A stretch of DNA of 64,000 nt from Acidobacteriota bacterium. Lineage in GTDB: Bacteria > Acidobacteriota > Blastocatellia > Pyrinomonadales > Pyrinomonadaceae. Below the pieces are notes generated by a model, which was given only the letters and a program-made list of their open reading frames with translations, was not told the origin of the DNA and ran no database searches. This document shows positions 51,883 through 61,596 of this stretch, piece by piece. The stretch lies in contig JAHBSI010000005.1 of the NCBI GenBank assembly GCA_019639195.1, positions 124,001 through 188,000 on the forward strand. The letters run 5' to 3'. Positions within the stretch are counted from its first letter, which is position 1; each line of letters opens with the position of its first letter. The position numbers and the translations under genes were made by a program.

Positions 51883-53067
51883 TTAGTTGTCCGGAGTCGG
51901 TGACGGGTTCGGCGATGTCGGTTCGTTGCGTTTTTGCAGCTTCGGAGGCCCGCTGTCCTGCGAACTGCTGCTCGAATCGGCCGCATCCGGCTCGTCGGGC
52001 GTCGGCTGCCTTTTCTTCAGCGTGGGCGGCCCTTGGTCAGCTTCATCGAAATCGCCCTTGATGCTGGCCTTGGCATTTGTGATCTTCATCAGGTGCTCTT
52101 TGACCTTTTGAAATTCCGACGTGCTGATTATGTACTCTTCCTTTTCAGGGAAGCGGGAAACAAGGCTAAGGCTGTCATCGCGACGCTCGAGTGCCGGTGG
52201 GTGGCTCATAAAGAGTTTCGAGAGCGAGCCGGGCTTTTTCTTGTTCTGGGATGCGAGTTTTTCGAACATCGTGGACATCGCCGTAGGATCGTAGCCCGCA
52301 GCATACAAATACTGCACGCCAAGCTTGTCCGCTTCCTCCTCAGCACCACGCGTAAACTTAAAGAATGCAAGCATTTGGCCAAGGCCTGCTGTATTTTGAA
52401 GCACGGCTCCGGCAATTCCGCCGGTCATGATCAAGCCGCCAAGGATTCCGTACTGGAGGAGCTTGCCTTTTCCCTGATTCTCCATTGCGTGGCGCGCCGC
52501 GACGTGTGCGATCTCGTGAGCCATAACGCCCGCAAGCTCGGCTTCATTGTCGGCCGCGAGGATAAGTCCTTTGTTTACAAAGAAAAAGCCGCCCGGCAAC
52601 GCGAAAGCATTTACCTCGTCGCTGTCGATCACCTTGATCGTGAAAGGAATTTTTGCGTCCGAATGAAGGACAATGTTCTGCCCTACACGGTTCACGTACT
52701 CGGTGACCATCGGGTCATCGACCATCTTCGCCTGCTGCTCAACTTCTGCAGCAAGGCGCCGTCCTATCGCGACTTCCTTTTCCTGTGAGCCGCCGAGCCA
52801 GCCGAACAGCTTATCAGCTCCGCCGTTAATGTTGCGCTTGCCGATCTGTGCAGGGTCGTCCTTGGCCGATAGCGGCTCGGTGGAATGGGCCGGTACGGGC
52901 GTCGGCGATGGCGTTGGTTCTGCGGCCTTGCCGGGATCACCGGCTTTAACCGGTGCCTTTTCGTTCGTTTGACCGTAAACACCTACCGGAACCGTACCAA
53001 CCACGGCTGTCCAAATGCTAAAGGCGGCCAAGAATGCCGCTGCCGTCCTGATCTTGCTGCTTGACAT
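51883..53067 (-). CDS. Secreted M48 family metalloprotease
   Basis: 394 residues with an N-terminal signal peptide, a Pro/Thr-rich linker, and an M48-type catalytic core (EKEVAIGRRLAAEVEQQ, DSDEVNAFALPGGFFFVNKGL, and the zinc motif AHEIAHVAARH near residue 185), followed by EEEADKLGVQYLYAAGYDP, which supplies the third ligand Glu. The C-terminus is Pro/Ser-rich. It resembles BepA-type periplasmic proteases that act on outer membrane assembly. CAGGAG lies 8 nt before the ATG. Confidence 0.9.
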   Translation of the reverse strand: MSSSKIRTAAAFLAAFSIWTAVVGTVPVGVYGQTNEKAPVKAGDPGKAAEPTPSPTPVPAHSTEPLSAKDDPAQIGKRNINGGADKLFGWLGGSQEKEVAIGRRLAAEVEQQAKMVDDPMVTEYVNRVGQNIVLHSDAKIPFTIKVIDSDEVNAFALPGGFFFVNKGLILAADNEAELAGVMAHEIAHVAARHAMENQGKGKLLQYGILGGLIMTGGIAGAVLQNTAGLGQMLAFFKFTRGAEEEADKLGVQYLYAAGYDPTAMSTMFEKLASQNKKKPGSLSKLFMSHPPALERRDDSLSLVSRFPEKEEYIISTSEFQKVKEHLMKITNAKASIKGDFDEADQGPPTLKKRQPTPDEPDAADSSSSSQDSGPPKLQKRNEPTSPNPSPTPDN

Positions 53068-53256
53068 CGAAATAACTCCTGCAAAAAACGCTGTCTGCGA
53101 GAGAAACTTAAAGATAAATAGACTTTACCACGCGTTTGATAAGATGCACGAATTTCTCGATAAGTTGCGACGTCTCAAGGTTTTCACGAGGAATTTCAGA
53201 TTTTTTTGGGCGTCGGTCGAAAAATGAAAGAAAATCTTCAATTCTTGGCGCAAACT

Positions 53257-53265
53257 TGTTAAAAT
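53257..53265 (+). promoter_or_regulatory. Extended -10 element (TGTTAAAAT) before the large ATPase gene
   Basis: About 60 nt before the ATG at 53326. No clear -35 hexamer is present. Confidence 0.4.
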
Positions 53266-53325
53266 ATTCTTGAGCCTGGTCCTCCCGGCCGGTGCTTCCT
53301 CGCCTGCTCTAATTGACCACTCTCT

Positions 53326-56300
53326 ATGAAGCGCATCGAACAGAAGGTAAAAGACCTCGTTGAGCTGCGGCAGTATTCTAGCAATTACGAATACGCCCGC
53401 GAGCCGGCGAAGGCTCTCGCAAGCTATCGATTTACGGACGTAACGTCCGACCTGATGGCGAAATGGATCGAGCGAGTTGGCCGCGTGTCCGACGGAAACG
53501 GAGCGGCAAATGCTCTTGCAGGTTTTCGCGGTGTAGGCAAGAGCCATTTCCTTAGCACTTTCGGTGCGATAATGGGCGTCGCGGACCTGAGATCGCGGGC
53601 GGGTGACCCCCACGTTGACAGTACCGCACACGCTCTCGGACGCCGAAAATTCACGATCGTTTGGGTCTATCGCGGCTCAGAGGAGTCGCTGTTGGCGGAA
53701 CTGCAGACGGGGATCGCATCCGCAACTGGGATCTCTCGTGCTGTTTTGAGCTCGAATATCGGTGAGCTCCTCGAAACTGCGCAAACGGTCAGTGCCGACG
53801 CAGGGCTTGTTGTGCTCATTGATACCTCGCTCGAAAGGCCCGAGCGAGTTAGCCGCGATGATGGGCAAACGCTCGGTGAGATCGCCGAGATCGCAAAAAA
53901 GAAAGGATATTTCGTTGGTGTTGCCCTCGACGACGACATCGCCGGGGCCGATGGTGCGAATGCCGCGATCACACGATCTTTTTCGATCGATTATCTCGAT
54001 CTTGAGCATCTCTATAAGATCGTAGATGCCCATATCTTCCCTAAATTCCCTCGGTCGAATGCCGTAATTCACGAGATATTCAACTATTATCGAGCAGTCG
54101 TTCCCGGGTTCAGGTGGAGTGAACAGCGCTTCTCAGCCCTTTTCCCGCTGCACCCCGCGATAATGGAGATCGCTCCATTCGTGCGGCTTTATTTGCACGA
54201 ATTCGCGTTACTTGGGTTCGCTGCCGAGGCCGGTGCCAGGATCATGGGACGCCCGGCGAACTCACTCATCGCCCCTGACGAGGTGTTCGACAGCGTCGAG
54301 GCCAGCCTGCGAAAGATCGAAGCCCTTTCCGCAGCATTTGAGATATATGATCGGTTGAACAACGAGGTCGTTGCGAAACAGCCCGTCGTAAAGCGCCTGC
54401 ATGCGAAGCTGATACTTAAGGGGATGATGCTCTTCTCGCTTAGCGAAGAAGGCTCAACGGCGGCGGAGATCGGGGCATCGATGCTTATCTTCGATGAGTC
54501 TGATCCGGGTGCCGCTGTTGGTGAGATCGAGCACGTCCTTGCAGCATTCGCCACAGCAGCTCCCGACGCGATCAAGACCGAAGCGGACTCTACGGGAGCC
54601 AGCCGCTACAGCTTCCGATTGGATGCAAAGGACGGTCTAAAGCTCGCGCTCCAATCAGCCGCCGCAAATGTGACGGCAGAGCAGATCGACGCGGTCCTGA
54701 AACGCCTCATTTCTGAGCGTTTCCCCGACTTCACGTTTGCCGCTGAGGAGGGCGAGGCCGGTTCTGACCGGGCCGATGCATATCTTCTTTGGCGCGGAGG
54801 CGTCAGAAAAGGCGAGGTCGTTTGGAACTATCAACCCGGCGGTGCTCAACGGACCGCCGATCGCCGAGATTGGACGGTTACCATTACGTCCGATCCGAGC
54901 TCGCTCGAAGGCTCAGATCCGATGCAGGTTGGTTGGATCCCCGGTGAGATCGTGGCGGCCGACCGCGACGCTCTTGCTCGCTTCTGGCTCCTGCAGAACG
55001 ATGCGACGATCAGGAATGAGCATAAGGAGCACCTCGCTGCAGCGATCCAAACGCATGCGTCATCGACCTCTAAGGCGTTCCAAAGAGTATTTCTTGATCA
55101 GGCTGTACTGTCGATCGGCGGGTTCGAGTATAACCTGACCGAAGAAGCGCGCGGTTCGGCGACCCTTTCGCAGGTGTTCAGCATCATGCTGGAACCGCTT
55201 TTTGAGACGTGCTTCCCGGACCACCCGGTCTTTCCGCATGTTGTCGGGCCGAAAGAAGTTTCGGCGATCGTCTCGGGATTCTTCAGCGGTTCCGCGATAG
55301 CGGACGAGACCTTGCTCCGCCTTGCAGCGGACTGCTGTCTTCCGCTGGGTATCGCCGTTCGGGGAGAGAGTGGCCCGATACCTGGGACCGCAGAAGACCT
55401 GCGGCGGCTTGAGACCGTCCGCCTTGTCGTCGAAACGGTCGATGCCGCTAACGATACTGCGGCCGAGATCGGGATCGTTCGCGACGCTCTTGGCGCTGAA
55501 CCGTACGGACTTGTTTCTGAGTCCGTCAACTTGATCCTGTCGGCAATGGTCGCCGCTCGGATGATCGAGTTCGTGACCGCTCGCGGCGATCGGATCAACC
55601 ATCGCTCGCTTGATCTTAAGGTCAACTGGGATGACATCGTTGCTGTCGCGAGGCCGGTTGGTTCGGGAATTTCCGTTGAGCGCCTTGGACGGTGGCTGCA
55701 CCTTCTAACAGGCGCGAGCGAAACCTTGGCGGTTACAAAGGACGCCGATGCAGAACCGATCAAGGAAGCCCTCGCGGTATGGCAGGCCGAATGGCGAACT
55801 TCGGCGGTCGCCTCAAGATATGCGGAGGTCGATGACTGCTGGCTCACGACACGGACGTGGCGTGCATCGTCTTCCATAAAAACGTTCGATTCAGTCGCTG
55901 CCAGCATTGACGCTTTGAGGGCGGAAGAACTCTCCTGTGAAGACTGCCTTACTCGCATCGCTGACGCTTTCGCCGATCAGGAGAGTGAATTCTCTCGCCG
56001 TTCGGACGATCTGCTGCTGATCGAAGAGTTTCTCGCAGGCATTGTCGTTCGGGAGAAGGCGATGTCCTACCTCGCGAAATCTGAGCCGACCGGGGAAGAG
56101 GAGATCGACAACCTTCGTGCCTACCTTTGGGATATGGCGAATCTCGATGCGAATGATCACGATCCCGAAGCATCGCGCATTATTGCAAACCAGTGGAGCC
56201 GCTATCAAAAGCTTTATTCGCGGCACTTTGCCGAACTTCACAACGCGTTGCCGGCTGCGGCAGATATCCGCGAAAAATTGCTGCAGGTCAAAAAGACGGA

Positions 56301-56784
56301 TGTTTGGTGGGAGTTTGAGATGCTATCCGGAGTTCCGAGCTTTGATGCGACGCGAAAGACCTATGTCAGCGGCGAGATCGACGCAATGAAGCGGCTTGAT
56401 TGCAGCCGGGACGTTGAAAAGATACTTCTCGATTCCCCGGGCTGCGGCTGTGGGTTCTCGCTTTTCGATGCTGAAAAGATCGAAGAGAAGCCTCGGGATG
56501 TCTGGCAGGCGATAAACACGGCACTTTTTGAGTATCGCCGGTCGCTGCATGTTCGGCTTGGCGAGATCGCTGAGATCGCTTCCGAGTTGGACGCAAGGTC
56601 AGATGGAACTTCGCTCAGGAAATTGATCGAGAATGAGACCGACCTTCGACGCTTTACCGATGGCGAGTTGGCGATCCTGCGGAAGCTCTCTCCCTCAGAT
56701 GAGCTCGCAAGCGGTGACGATGAGCTGATATCGTTCACTCCGGAACCATCCGAGATCGATGCAATTATTGATTCTCTCACGTAA
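53326..56784 (+). CDS. Large P-loop ATPase of unknown function (PglY/BrxC/DUF6079-like architecture)
   Basis: 1152 residues, no signal peptide. Walker A is GFRGVGKSHFLS near residue 66, in the style of BrxC/PglY and DUF6079 ATPases (GxxGxGKSHF). A Walker-B-like LVVLIDTSLE follows near residue 163. The C-terminal third contains CGCGFSLFDAEKI, like the short cysteine motif found near the end of such ATPases. Those families are known from BREX and related defence loci, but no methyltransferase, nuclease or other BREX partner is adjacent here. The gene is followed after 24 nt by a DUF2520 gene. No good ribosome-binding site precedes the ATG. I cannot assign a function. Confidence 0.75.
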   Translation: MKRIEQKVKDLVELRQYSSNYEYAREPAKALASYRFTDVTSDLMAKWIERVGRVSDGNGAANALAGFRGVGKSHFLSTFGAIMGVADLRSRAGDPHVDSTAHALGRRKFTIVWVYRGSEESLLAELQTGIASATGISRAVLSSNIGELLETAQTVSADAGLVVLIDTSLERPERVSRDDGQTLGEIAEIAKKKGYFVGVALDDDIAGADGANAAITRSFSIDYLDLEHLYKIVDAHIFPKFPRSNAVIHEIFNYYRAVVPGFRWSEQRFSALFPLHPAIMEIAPFVRLYLHEFALLGFAAEAGARIMGRPANSLIAPDEVFDSVEASLRKIEALSAAFEIYDRLNNEVVAKQPVVKRLHAKLILKGMMLFSLSEEGSTAAEIGASMLIFDESDPGAAVGEIEHVLAAFATAAPDAIKTEADSTGASRYSFRLDAKDGLKLALQSAAANVTAEQIDAVLKRLISERFPDFTFAAEEGEAGSDRADAYLLWRGGVRKGEVVWNYQPGGAQRTADRRDWTVTITSDPSSLEGSDPMQVGWIPGEIVAADRDALARFWLLQNDATIRNEHKEHLAAAIQTHASSTSKAFQRVFLDQAVLSIGGFEYNLTEEARGSATLSQVFSIMLEPLFETCFPDHPVFPHVVGPKEVSAIVSGFFSGSAIADETLLRLAADCCLPLGIAVRGESGPIPGTAEDLRRLETVRLVVETVDAANDTAAEIGIVRDALGAEPYGLVSESVNLILSAMVAARMIEFVTARGDRINHRSLDLKVNWDDIVAVARPVGSGISVERLGRWLHLLTGASETLAVTKDADAEPIKEALAVWQAEWRTSAVASRYAEVDDCWLTTRTWRASSSIKTFDSVAASIDALRAEELSCEDCLTRIADAFADQESEFSRRSDDLLLIEEFLAGIVVREKAMSYLAKSEPTGEEEIDNLRAYLWDMANLDANDHDPEASRIIANQWSRYQKLYSRHFAELHNALPAAADIREKLLQVKKTDVWWEFEMLSGVPSFDATRKTYVSGEIDAMKRLDCSRDVEKILLDSPGCGCGFSLFDAEKIEEKPRDVWQAINTALFEYRRSLHVRLGEIAEIASELDARSDGTSLRKLIENETDLRRFTDGELAILRKLSPSDELASGDDELISFTPEPSEIDAIIDSLT

Positions 56785-56790
56785 AACCTC

Positions 56791-56799
56791 TGCTATCAT
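56791..56799 (+). promoter_or_regulatory. Extended -10 element (TGCTATCAT) close to a start codon
   Basis: Ten bases before the ATG at 56809, predicting an almost leaderless mRNA; it also overlaps the intergenic gap after the ATPase gene. Confidence 0.35.
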
Positions 56800-56808
56800 C
56801 TTCAGGTA

Positions 56809-57660
56809 ATGAAACCTGAGATCGACATCATCGGCGACGGCCGCATAGGCAGGGCATTAGCTCTTGCTTTTGGCCGAAAATGGACGCCGGTAACTCGCAT
56901 CATTTCCCGAACGACAGACCGCGAGGCAGTTGAGTCACTCTTGCCGCGGCCTCTGCGGGGTGATGATGTGATGCATGGGACGGTGATCATTGCCGTACGC
57001 GACTCGCAGATCGAGATCGCGGTTGCCGACCTAAAGGCTCATTTACGGCCAGGCTGCATTGTTCTGCATACGAGCGGCTCTCGCTCATCCGAAGTTCTCG
57101 CTCCGCTTCGTGAATCAGGAGCCTTTGTCGGCTCGATGCACCCGCTTGTCTCGGTAAGCGACCCGACTGAGGGAGCAGAAAGCCTTTCCGCTGGCTACTT
57201 TTGCATCGAAGGCGACGAAAAGGCCTGCATCATGGCGAGGGAACTTGTCGAGATCCTGGGCGGGCGGAGCTTTACGATCGCACCCGATAAAAAGGCCCTG
57301 TATCATGCCGCCGCAGTGATGTCGGCAGGCCACATTGCTGCTTTGTTCTCTGGGAGCGTTGAGCTTTTGACGGAATGCGGCGTCTCGCGGGAAGAGGCAC
57401 GAAAGGTGCTTGCTCCGCTAGTTGCCAGCACTGCGGCAAATCTCGAAAAATACACGCCTGAAGGCGCTCTTACCGGTCCATTCGCCCGCGGCGATCGAGG
57501 AACGGTCGAACGAAATCTCACTGCCATCCGCAATTCTGCTCACCCCGAACTCGCAGAAATATACTGTGTCCTCGGGCTGCGGTCACTCGAACTCGCGAAG
57601 AAAAATGGCGTTTCAGATGGTGATATCGAGGCGATCTCGGCAATCCTTCGCTCAAAGTGA
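56809..57660 (+). CDS. Rossmann-like and DUF2520 domain protein
   Basis: 283 residues. An N-terminal dinucleotide-binding fold (IDIIGDGRIGRALALAFG, GxGxxG motif) is followed by a DUF2520 helical domain (ALYHAAAVMSAGHIAALF, GALTGPFARGD). The family resembles reductases of the NADP-oxidoreductase type, but the substrate is unknown; it is often found near pantothenate genes, which are not present here. It is followed by a Fur-type regulator. Confidence 0.88.
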   Translation: MKPEIDIIGDGRIGRALALAFGRKWTPVTRIISRTTDREAVESLLPRPLRGDDVMHGTVIIAVRDSQIEIAVADLKAHLRPGCIVLHTSGSRSSEVLAPLRESGAFVGSMHPLVSVSDPTEGAESLSAGYFCIEGDEKACIMARELVEILGGRSFTIAPDKKALYHAAAVMSAGHIAALFSGSVELLTECGVSREEARKVLAPLVASTAANLEKYTPEGALTGPFARGDRGTVERNLTAIRNSAHPELAEIYCVLGLRSLELAKKNGVSDGDIEAISAILRSK

Positions 57661-57681
57661 TAACATCTAAAAAGTAGAGCG

Positions 57682-58206
57682 ATGTCGAAGAGCAAAGACA
57701 AATTTGCGAACGAGCGGACGATCTTTCTCGAATATATTCAGGCCGCCGGCCTGCGTCGAACCGATCAGCGTGAGCTGATAATGGAGACCTTTCTTGGCAC
57801 TGAAGAACATCTCACGATCGAGGATCTTCATCGCCTTGTTCAAAAAAAGGACCCGTCCGTTGGACACACGACGGTTTATCGTACTCTGCGGTTGCTGACT
57901 GAGGCGGGCCTTGCTCGCGAGGTCCGGTTCGGCGACAACAAGACCTACTTCGAGCACCATTACAATCACGCGCATCACGACCATATGATCTGCACGGGCT
58001 GCGGCCTCGTGATCGAGTTCGTGTCCGAAGAGATCGAACATCTTCAAGATCAGGCGGCTGCGAAATTCGGGTTTACGCCGACCCATCACAGCCTGAGGCT
58101 GTGGGGAACTTGCCGAGAATGCAGCACGAAAGCAGATGCGATTCCGGCGGCACCTTCGGGGGCTCAGCCCAGAGTTCGGGTTAAAACTACGGTTGGAAAT
58201 GGCTAG
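57682..58206 (+). CDS. Fur family transcriptional regulator
   Basis: 174 residues. The winged-helix region (RRTDQRELIMETFLGTEEHLTIEDL, GHTTVYRTLRLLTEAGLA) is followed by a metal-binding dimerisation domain with HAHHDHMICTGCG and CREC, the two CxxC pairs of a structural zinc site. It represses metal-uptake or stress genes with a metal corepressor. It is 21 nt after the DUF2520 gene and about 100 nt before a small gene. An Nramp-like transporter gene lies nearby on the other strand; a regulatory link is only inferred. Confidence 0.93.
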   Translation: MSKSKDKFANERTIFLEYIQAAGLRRTDQRELIMETFLGTEEHLTIEDLHRLVQKKDPSVGHTTVYRTLRLLTEAGLAREVRFGDNKTYFEHHYNHAHHDHMICTGCGLVIEFVSEEIEHLQDQAAAKFGFTPTHHSLRLWGTCRECSTKADAIPAAPSGAQPRVRVKTTVGNG

Positions 58207-58314
58207 CAACGCCGCGACCGCGTCAAATTACGGAACATTTCCGCAGGCAGGGTCGTAACTTATGGTCAGAACTCGATATCTGCTGTCGGAAGACGCAAGG
58301 AGAGGCCAAACAAG

Positions 58315-58623
58315 ATGAGCGAAAAGGAAAAGACCGCAAAAGAGACGTCGAAACGCAAGGACGATTTCCAGGCAGAATTCGAGGCATTGCCTCTCGATGA
58401 GAAGTTCTCCCGCCTTTTCAAGATGGAGGCCGTTACGATCGGCGAGACGATCAACTACGTTGTCAATAATTCGGGAAAAGTGATCGACAAGGCCGTCGAA
58501 GCTATAAATGACCTTGGCCGGAAGGCTCAGGCAGAGTGCTCTGAGAAAAACGCTTCGGACGAAAATCCCAAAGCCGAACGGTCAAAGAAAGAAGACAAGA
58601 AGGCCGATAGTGAAAAGAATTAA
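58315..58623 (+). CDS. Small charged protein of unknown function
   Basis: 102 residues. AAGGAGAGG precedes the ATG, which supports translation. The N- and C-terminal thirds are highly charged (Lys, Glu, Asp), and the middle has an amphipathic helix (FKMEAVTIGETINYVVNNSG). No signal peptide or known motif. Convergent with the MscS gene with 20 nt between the stops. Confidence 0.7.
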   Translation: MSEKEKTAKETSKRKDDFQAEFEALPLDEKFSRLFKMEAVTIGETINYVVNNSGKVIDKAVEAINDLGRKAQAECSEKNASDENPKAERSKKEDKKADSEKN

Positions 58624-58643
58624 CACGTTGCTCTTATGCAGCG

Positions 58644-60110
58644 TCAATCACCTTTTTCGCCTTTTAGGCCAAAAAACTTCCTGATAGAACCGATCATTCC
58701 GGTAGGTTTGATCTCCACGTTATTGATCTCGCCGACGGTCGAATCGTTCTCGCTCAGTCTTTTTAGCCGCTCCTGAATTCGCTCGGAAACTGTCAGGACA
58801 AGTGCTTCGTTATTCTCCAGGATCGGTTTCAGGGCCCGTTTTCCAATTCTCATCACTTCCGTCTCGCTGGTCGCTACCACGGTTGCCGTTCGCGGCTGTC
58901 CGGTCAGCAAACTCATCTCACCAAAGAAGTCATCTTCACCGAGCTTGTTTATCACCTCGGAACGCTGTCCGCGTCGGAGCACGACATCTACCGAACCTCG
59001 GGTGATCACGAACATCGACGTTCCTTCTGCACCCTGTTCGACGATCGACTCGCCAGGGGCGTAAACGCGAGCCTTCGCACTGGAGGCGAGCCTTTCGATC
59101 TCGGCCTCAGACAGCGGAGCAAAGATAGGTATTCGTGCCAGTTGCACCGAGCGCCGCGTTATCTTTTCTTCGGGCGGGACCTCAGGGGGTGCTTCCTGAT
59201 TGACAAGCGTTCTTGTCGGGAATGCGAACTCGATCTTTTCACGCTGGAATGCGTACCAGATGCGCTCTCGGATCAGGGCATCAGTGTCGGCATGCCGCGT
59301 ATAGTCTTCGATCCAGTATTTAACTTCCCAGTCGATGCTGCTGTCGCCGAAATTGCGGATCCGGACGACCGGATGGCGTTTGCGTGAAACATTCTCGGTA
59401 AAACGAAGGGCCTCGCGCACCACCATGCTCGTTCGTGACGGCGAATAAGAGTATGCCGTATTGAATAGAACGACCCGAGCATTCAGATTGTCCTTCGGGG
59501 CAACCTCGATCGTCTCTTTGCCAAGCACGGAGTTGCTGATTATCAGGAGCTTGTTCTGGAACGTACGGATCTTCACACCGCGCCAGGAAACGCCTTCGAC
59601 AACGCCCATTCCACGATTTTGTATCGAGATCACATCTCCGACCTGAAACGGCTGGTCGGCCTGCATCGCAATCCCCGCGAACAGGTTGCCGAGCGTGTCC
59701 TGAAGAGCAAGACCGACGACTATACCAACGATCGTCGATCCGGTGAACAGAGCAGAAAGCTGAACGTCCGGATACTGATTCTGAAAGATCAGAGCGAATG
59801 CGATTATGTAAAAAATAATCGACAGGACGGTCTTTAATAGCGATGAAACGCCCGGCTGGGCCGAGCGCCGAGTCGCAGAACGCATCAGCAGAAACGCGAC
59901 GAACCGCACGATCGCGATCACGATCAGCATCGAGAGCACGATAGTAATGATCTTCGTGATCGTTACGATCGCGGTTGTTGGGATCTGATGGCTGGTCAGG
60001 AACGTCTCGATCTGCTCGGCGAAGACCGCCATCAGAGCAAGGATCGTCCCTACAATGCCCACGAATATCGCGAGCGAGATCGCTTTCTTGTAAATGTCCG
60101 AAGAGGTCAT
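58644..60110 (-). CDS. MscS-type mechanosensitive channel fused to a cyclic-nucleotide-binding domain
   Basis: 488 residues. Residues 1-145 have four hydrophobic segments, ending in the pore helix GIVVGLALQDTLGNLFAGI; the MscS beta domain (FQVGDVISIQNRGMGVVEGVSW) follows. Residues about 340-450 are a Crp-type cNMP domain (GEDDFFGEMSLLTGQPRTATVVA). This is the layout of bacterial cyclic-nucleotide-gated (bCNG) MscS-like channels. The Nramp-like gene stops 6 nt before its start, so the two may be cotranscribed. Confidence 0.88.
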   Translation of the reverse strand: MTSSDIYKKAISLAIFVGIVGTILALMAVFAEQIETFLTSHQIPTTAIVTITKIITIVLSMLIVIAIVRFVAFLLMRSATRRSAQPGVSSLLKTVLSIIFYIIAFALIFQNQYPDVQLSALFTGSTIVGIVVGLALQDTLGNLFAGIAMQADQPFQVGDVISIQNRGMGVVEGVSWRGVKIRTFQNKLLIISNSVLGKETIEVAPKDNLNARVVLFNTAYSYSPSRTSMVVREALRFTENVSRKRHPVVRIRNFGDSSIDWEVKYWIEDYTRHADTDALIRERIWYAFQREKIEFAFPTRTLVNQEAPPEVPPEEKITRRSVQLARIPIFAPLSEAEIERLASSAKARVYAPGESIVEQGAEGTSMFVITRGSVDVVLRRGQRSEVINKLGEDDFFGEMSLLTGQPRTATVVATSETEVMRIGKRALKPILENNEALVLTVSERIQERLKRLSENDSTVGEINNVEIKPTGMIGSIRKFFGLKGEKGD

Positions 60111-60116
60111 CTTTTG

Positions 60117-61421
60117 CTAAAACATATCAGCGATCGTTTTTACTATCAACAGGATCGAGAGAATCGAGACAATGACGGTTGTGCCGTACGCAAAAAGGTT
60201 GTGGACAAAGCGGTTGCGGTGCTCGCCCATGATCTCACGATTGTTGCAAAGGATCACGATCGCGACCAGAAGGATCGGCAGTAAGACTCCGTTCACGCAC
60301 TGTGTGAAAAGCAGCAAGCTGATCTGAGGGATGTTCGGGATCAGGGCAACGGCTGCGCCAAGAACGATCAGAGCCGAAAAGATGCCGAGGAAGATCGGGG
60401 CCTCGCGGAAGGAGCGGGCAAGGCCTTTTTCGAATCCAAGGGCTTCGCTTAAGCTGTATGCGGTCGCGAGCGGAAGTACGCCCATCGCGAGCATCGATGC
60501 TCCGAACAAACCGATACCAAACAGCCATTCGGCATAGTCACCGACAAACGGAACCAACGCTTTTGCGGCATCACTTGCCGTTTCAAGCCTAATACCGGAC
60601 ACGTGCAAGGTCGCTGCCGTCGAGATCAGGATAAAGACCGCAACCAGGTTTGCGAGCACTACGCCAATGATCGCGTCCGCCCGGGCAAGATTCAGATCCT
60701 CGGCGTCGAGTCGCTTTTCGACGACCGAACTTTGAACGAAGACCTGCATAAACGGCGTGATCGTTGTGCCGATCAAAGCCATCACCGTGAAAAGATATCC
60801 GGATTCGACCCGGAACGTCGGCGTTACGAACTCCTTTGCGACGAGGCCCCAGTCCGGCTTTGCCGCGAATGCCGAGATAACGTACGCAAAAAGAACGAGC
60901 GCCATCAGCAGAAAGACCTGCTCGACCCGCTTTGGTGTGCCTCGGGCGACCAGGAGCCAGATCGCGACCGCCGCCAGGGGAACCGAAATATAACGAGATA
61001 CCCCAAAAAGCTCTGACGCCTGTGCGATACCGACAAATTCTGCGACGATGATGCCAAAATTTGCAATGAGCAAGGCCAGCATCACAAGAGCCGTCCAGCG
61101 TACGCCAAACTGCTCGCGTATAAGGTCGGCAAGGCCCTGGCCGGTGACGACGCCCATCCGAACGCACATTTCCTGCGCGACGATAAAAAATACCGTCATC
61201 GGGATGAACGTCCACAAAAGCGTATAGCCGTAATCCGCACCTGCCGACGAATAGGTCGCGATACCGCTCGCTTCATCGCCTGATGCGGCAGAGATAATGC
61301 CGGGGCCAAGCACGGCAAGGTAGGCTAGAAATCTATATTCCGGGAGACTTCGGCGAAGGCGCGACGGTATCTTGCGCAGACTGAGCGCGATACTCTTCGG
61401 AGATACGCTGCGAAGGTCCAT
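60117..61421 (-). CDS. Nramp-like metal ion transporter with altered metal-binding motifs
   Basis: 434 residues with about 11 transmembrane segments and the Nramp fold (YLAVLGPGIISAASGDEASG; GTTITPFMQVFVQSS). In canonical Nramps TM1 has DPGN and TM6 has MPH; here I read SGDEASG and TPF, so the metal-binding residues are altered. Such variants occur among Nramp-related transporters with changed metal preference. It is likely cotranscribed with the channel gene downstream. Start is an ATG with no strong ribosome-binding site. Confidence 0.82.
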   Translation of the reverse strand: MDLRSVSPKSIALSLRKIPSRLRRSLPEYRFLAYLAVLGPGIISAASGDEASGIATYSSAGADYGYTLLWTFIPMTVFFIVAQEMCVRMGVVTGQGLADLIREQFGVRWTALVMLALLIANFGIIVAEFVGIAQASELFGVSRYISVPLAAVAIWLLVARGTPKRVEQVFLLMALVLFAYVISAFAAKPDWGLVAKEFVTPTFRVESGYLFTVMALIGTTITPFMQVFVQSSVVEKRLDAEDLNLARADAIIGVVLANLVAVFILISTAATLHVSGIRLETASDAAKALVPFVGDYAEWLFGIGLFGASMLAMGVLPLATAYSLSEALGFEKGLARSFREAPIFLGIFSALIVLGAAVALIPNIPQISLLLFTQCVNGVLLPILLVAIVILCNNREIMGEHRNRFVHNLFAYGTTVIVSILSILLIVKTIADMF

Positions 61422-61581
61422 TTTGCGATCTACTACCGTCGTCTGTCATTTTCGAACAAAAATGCGGGCTCGCGTTGCTTGTTGCCCGCTTATGCGACTT
61501 AACGAATATAACCCTTTTGGCACAATGTTTGAAGCCCTGAGCGACTTTTGCCGCGAGATTTTTTCGTGAATCCGAATAATC

Positions 61582-61590
61582 TGGTAAATT
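61582..61590 (+). promoter_or_regulatory. Extended -10 element (TGGTAAATT), ggt promoter
   Basis: The -10 hexamer ends 6 bases before the ATG at 61597, predicting a leaderless or nearly leaderless mRNA. Confidence 0.4.
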
Positions 61591-61596
61591 CGAACT

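Noticed and set aside
60589..61215. Second frame inside the Nramp-like gene
   Set aside because: Same-strand out-of-frame shadow rich in Arg, Gly and His, with no start signals.
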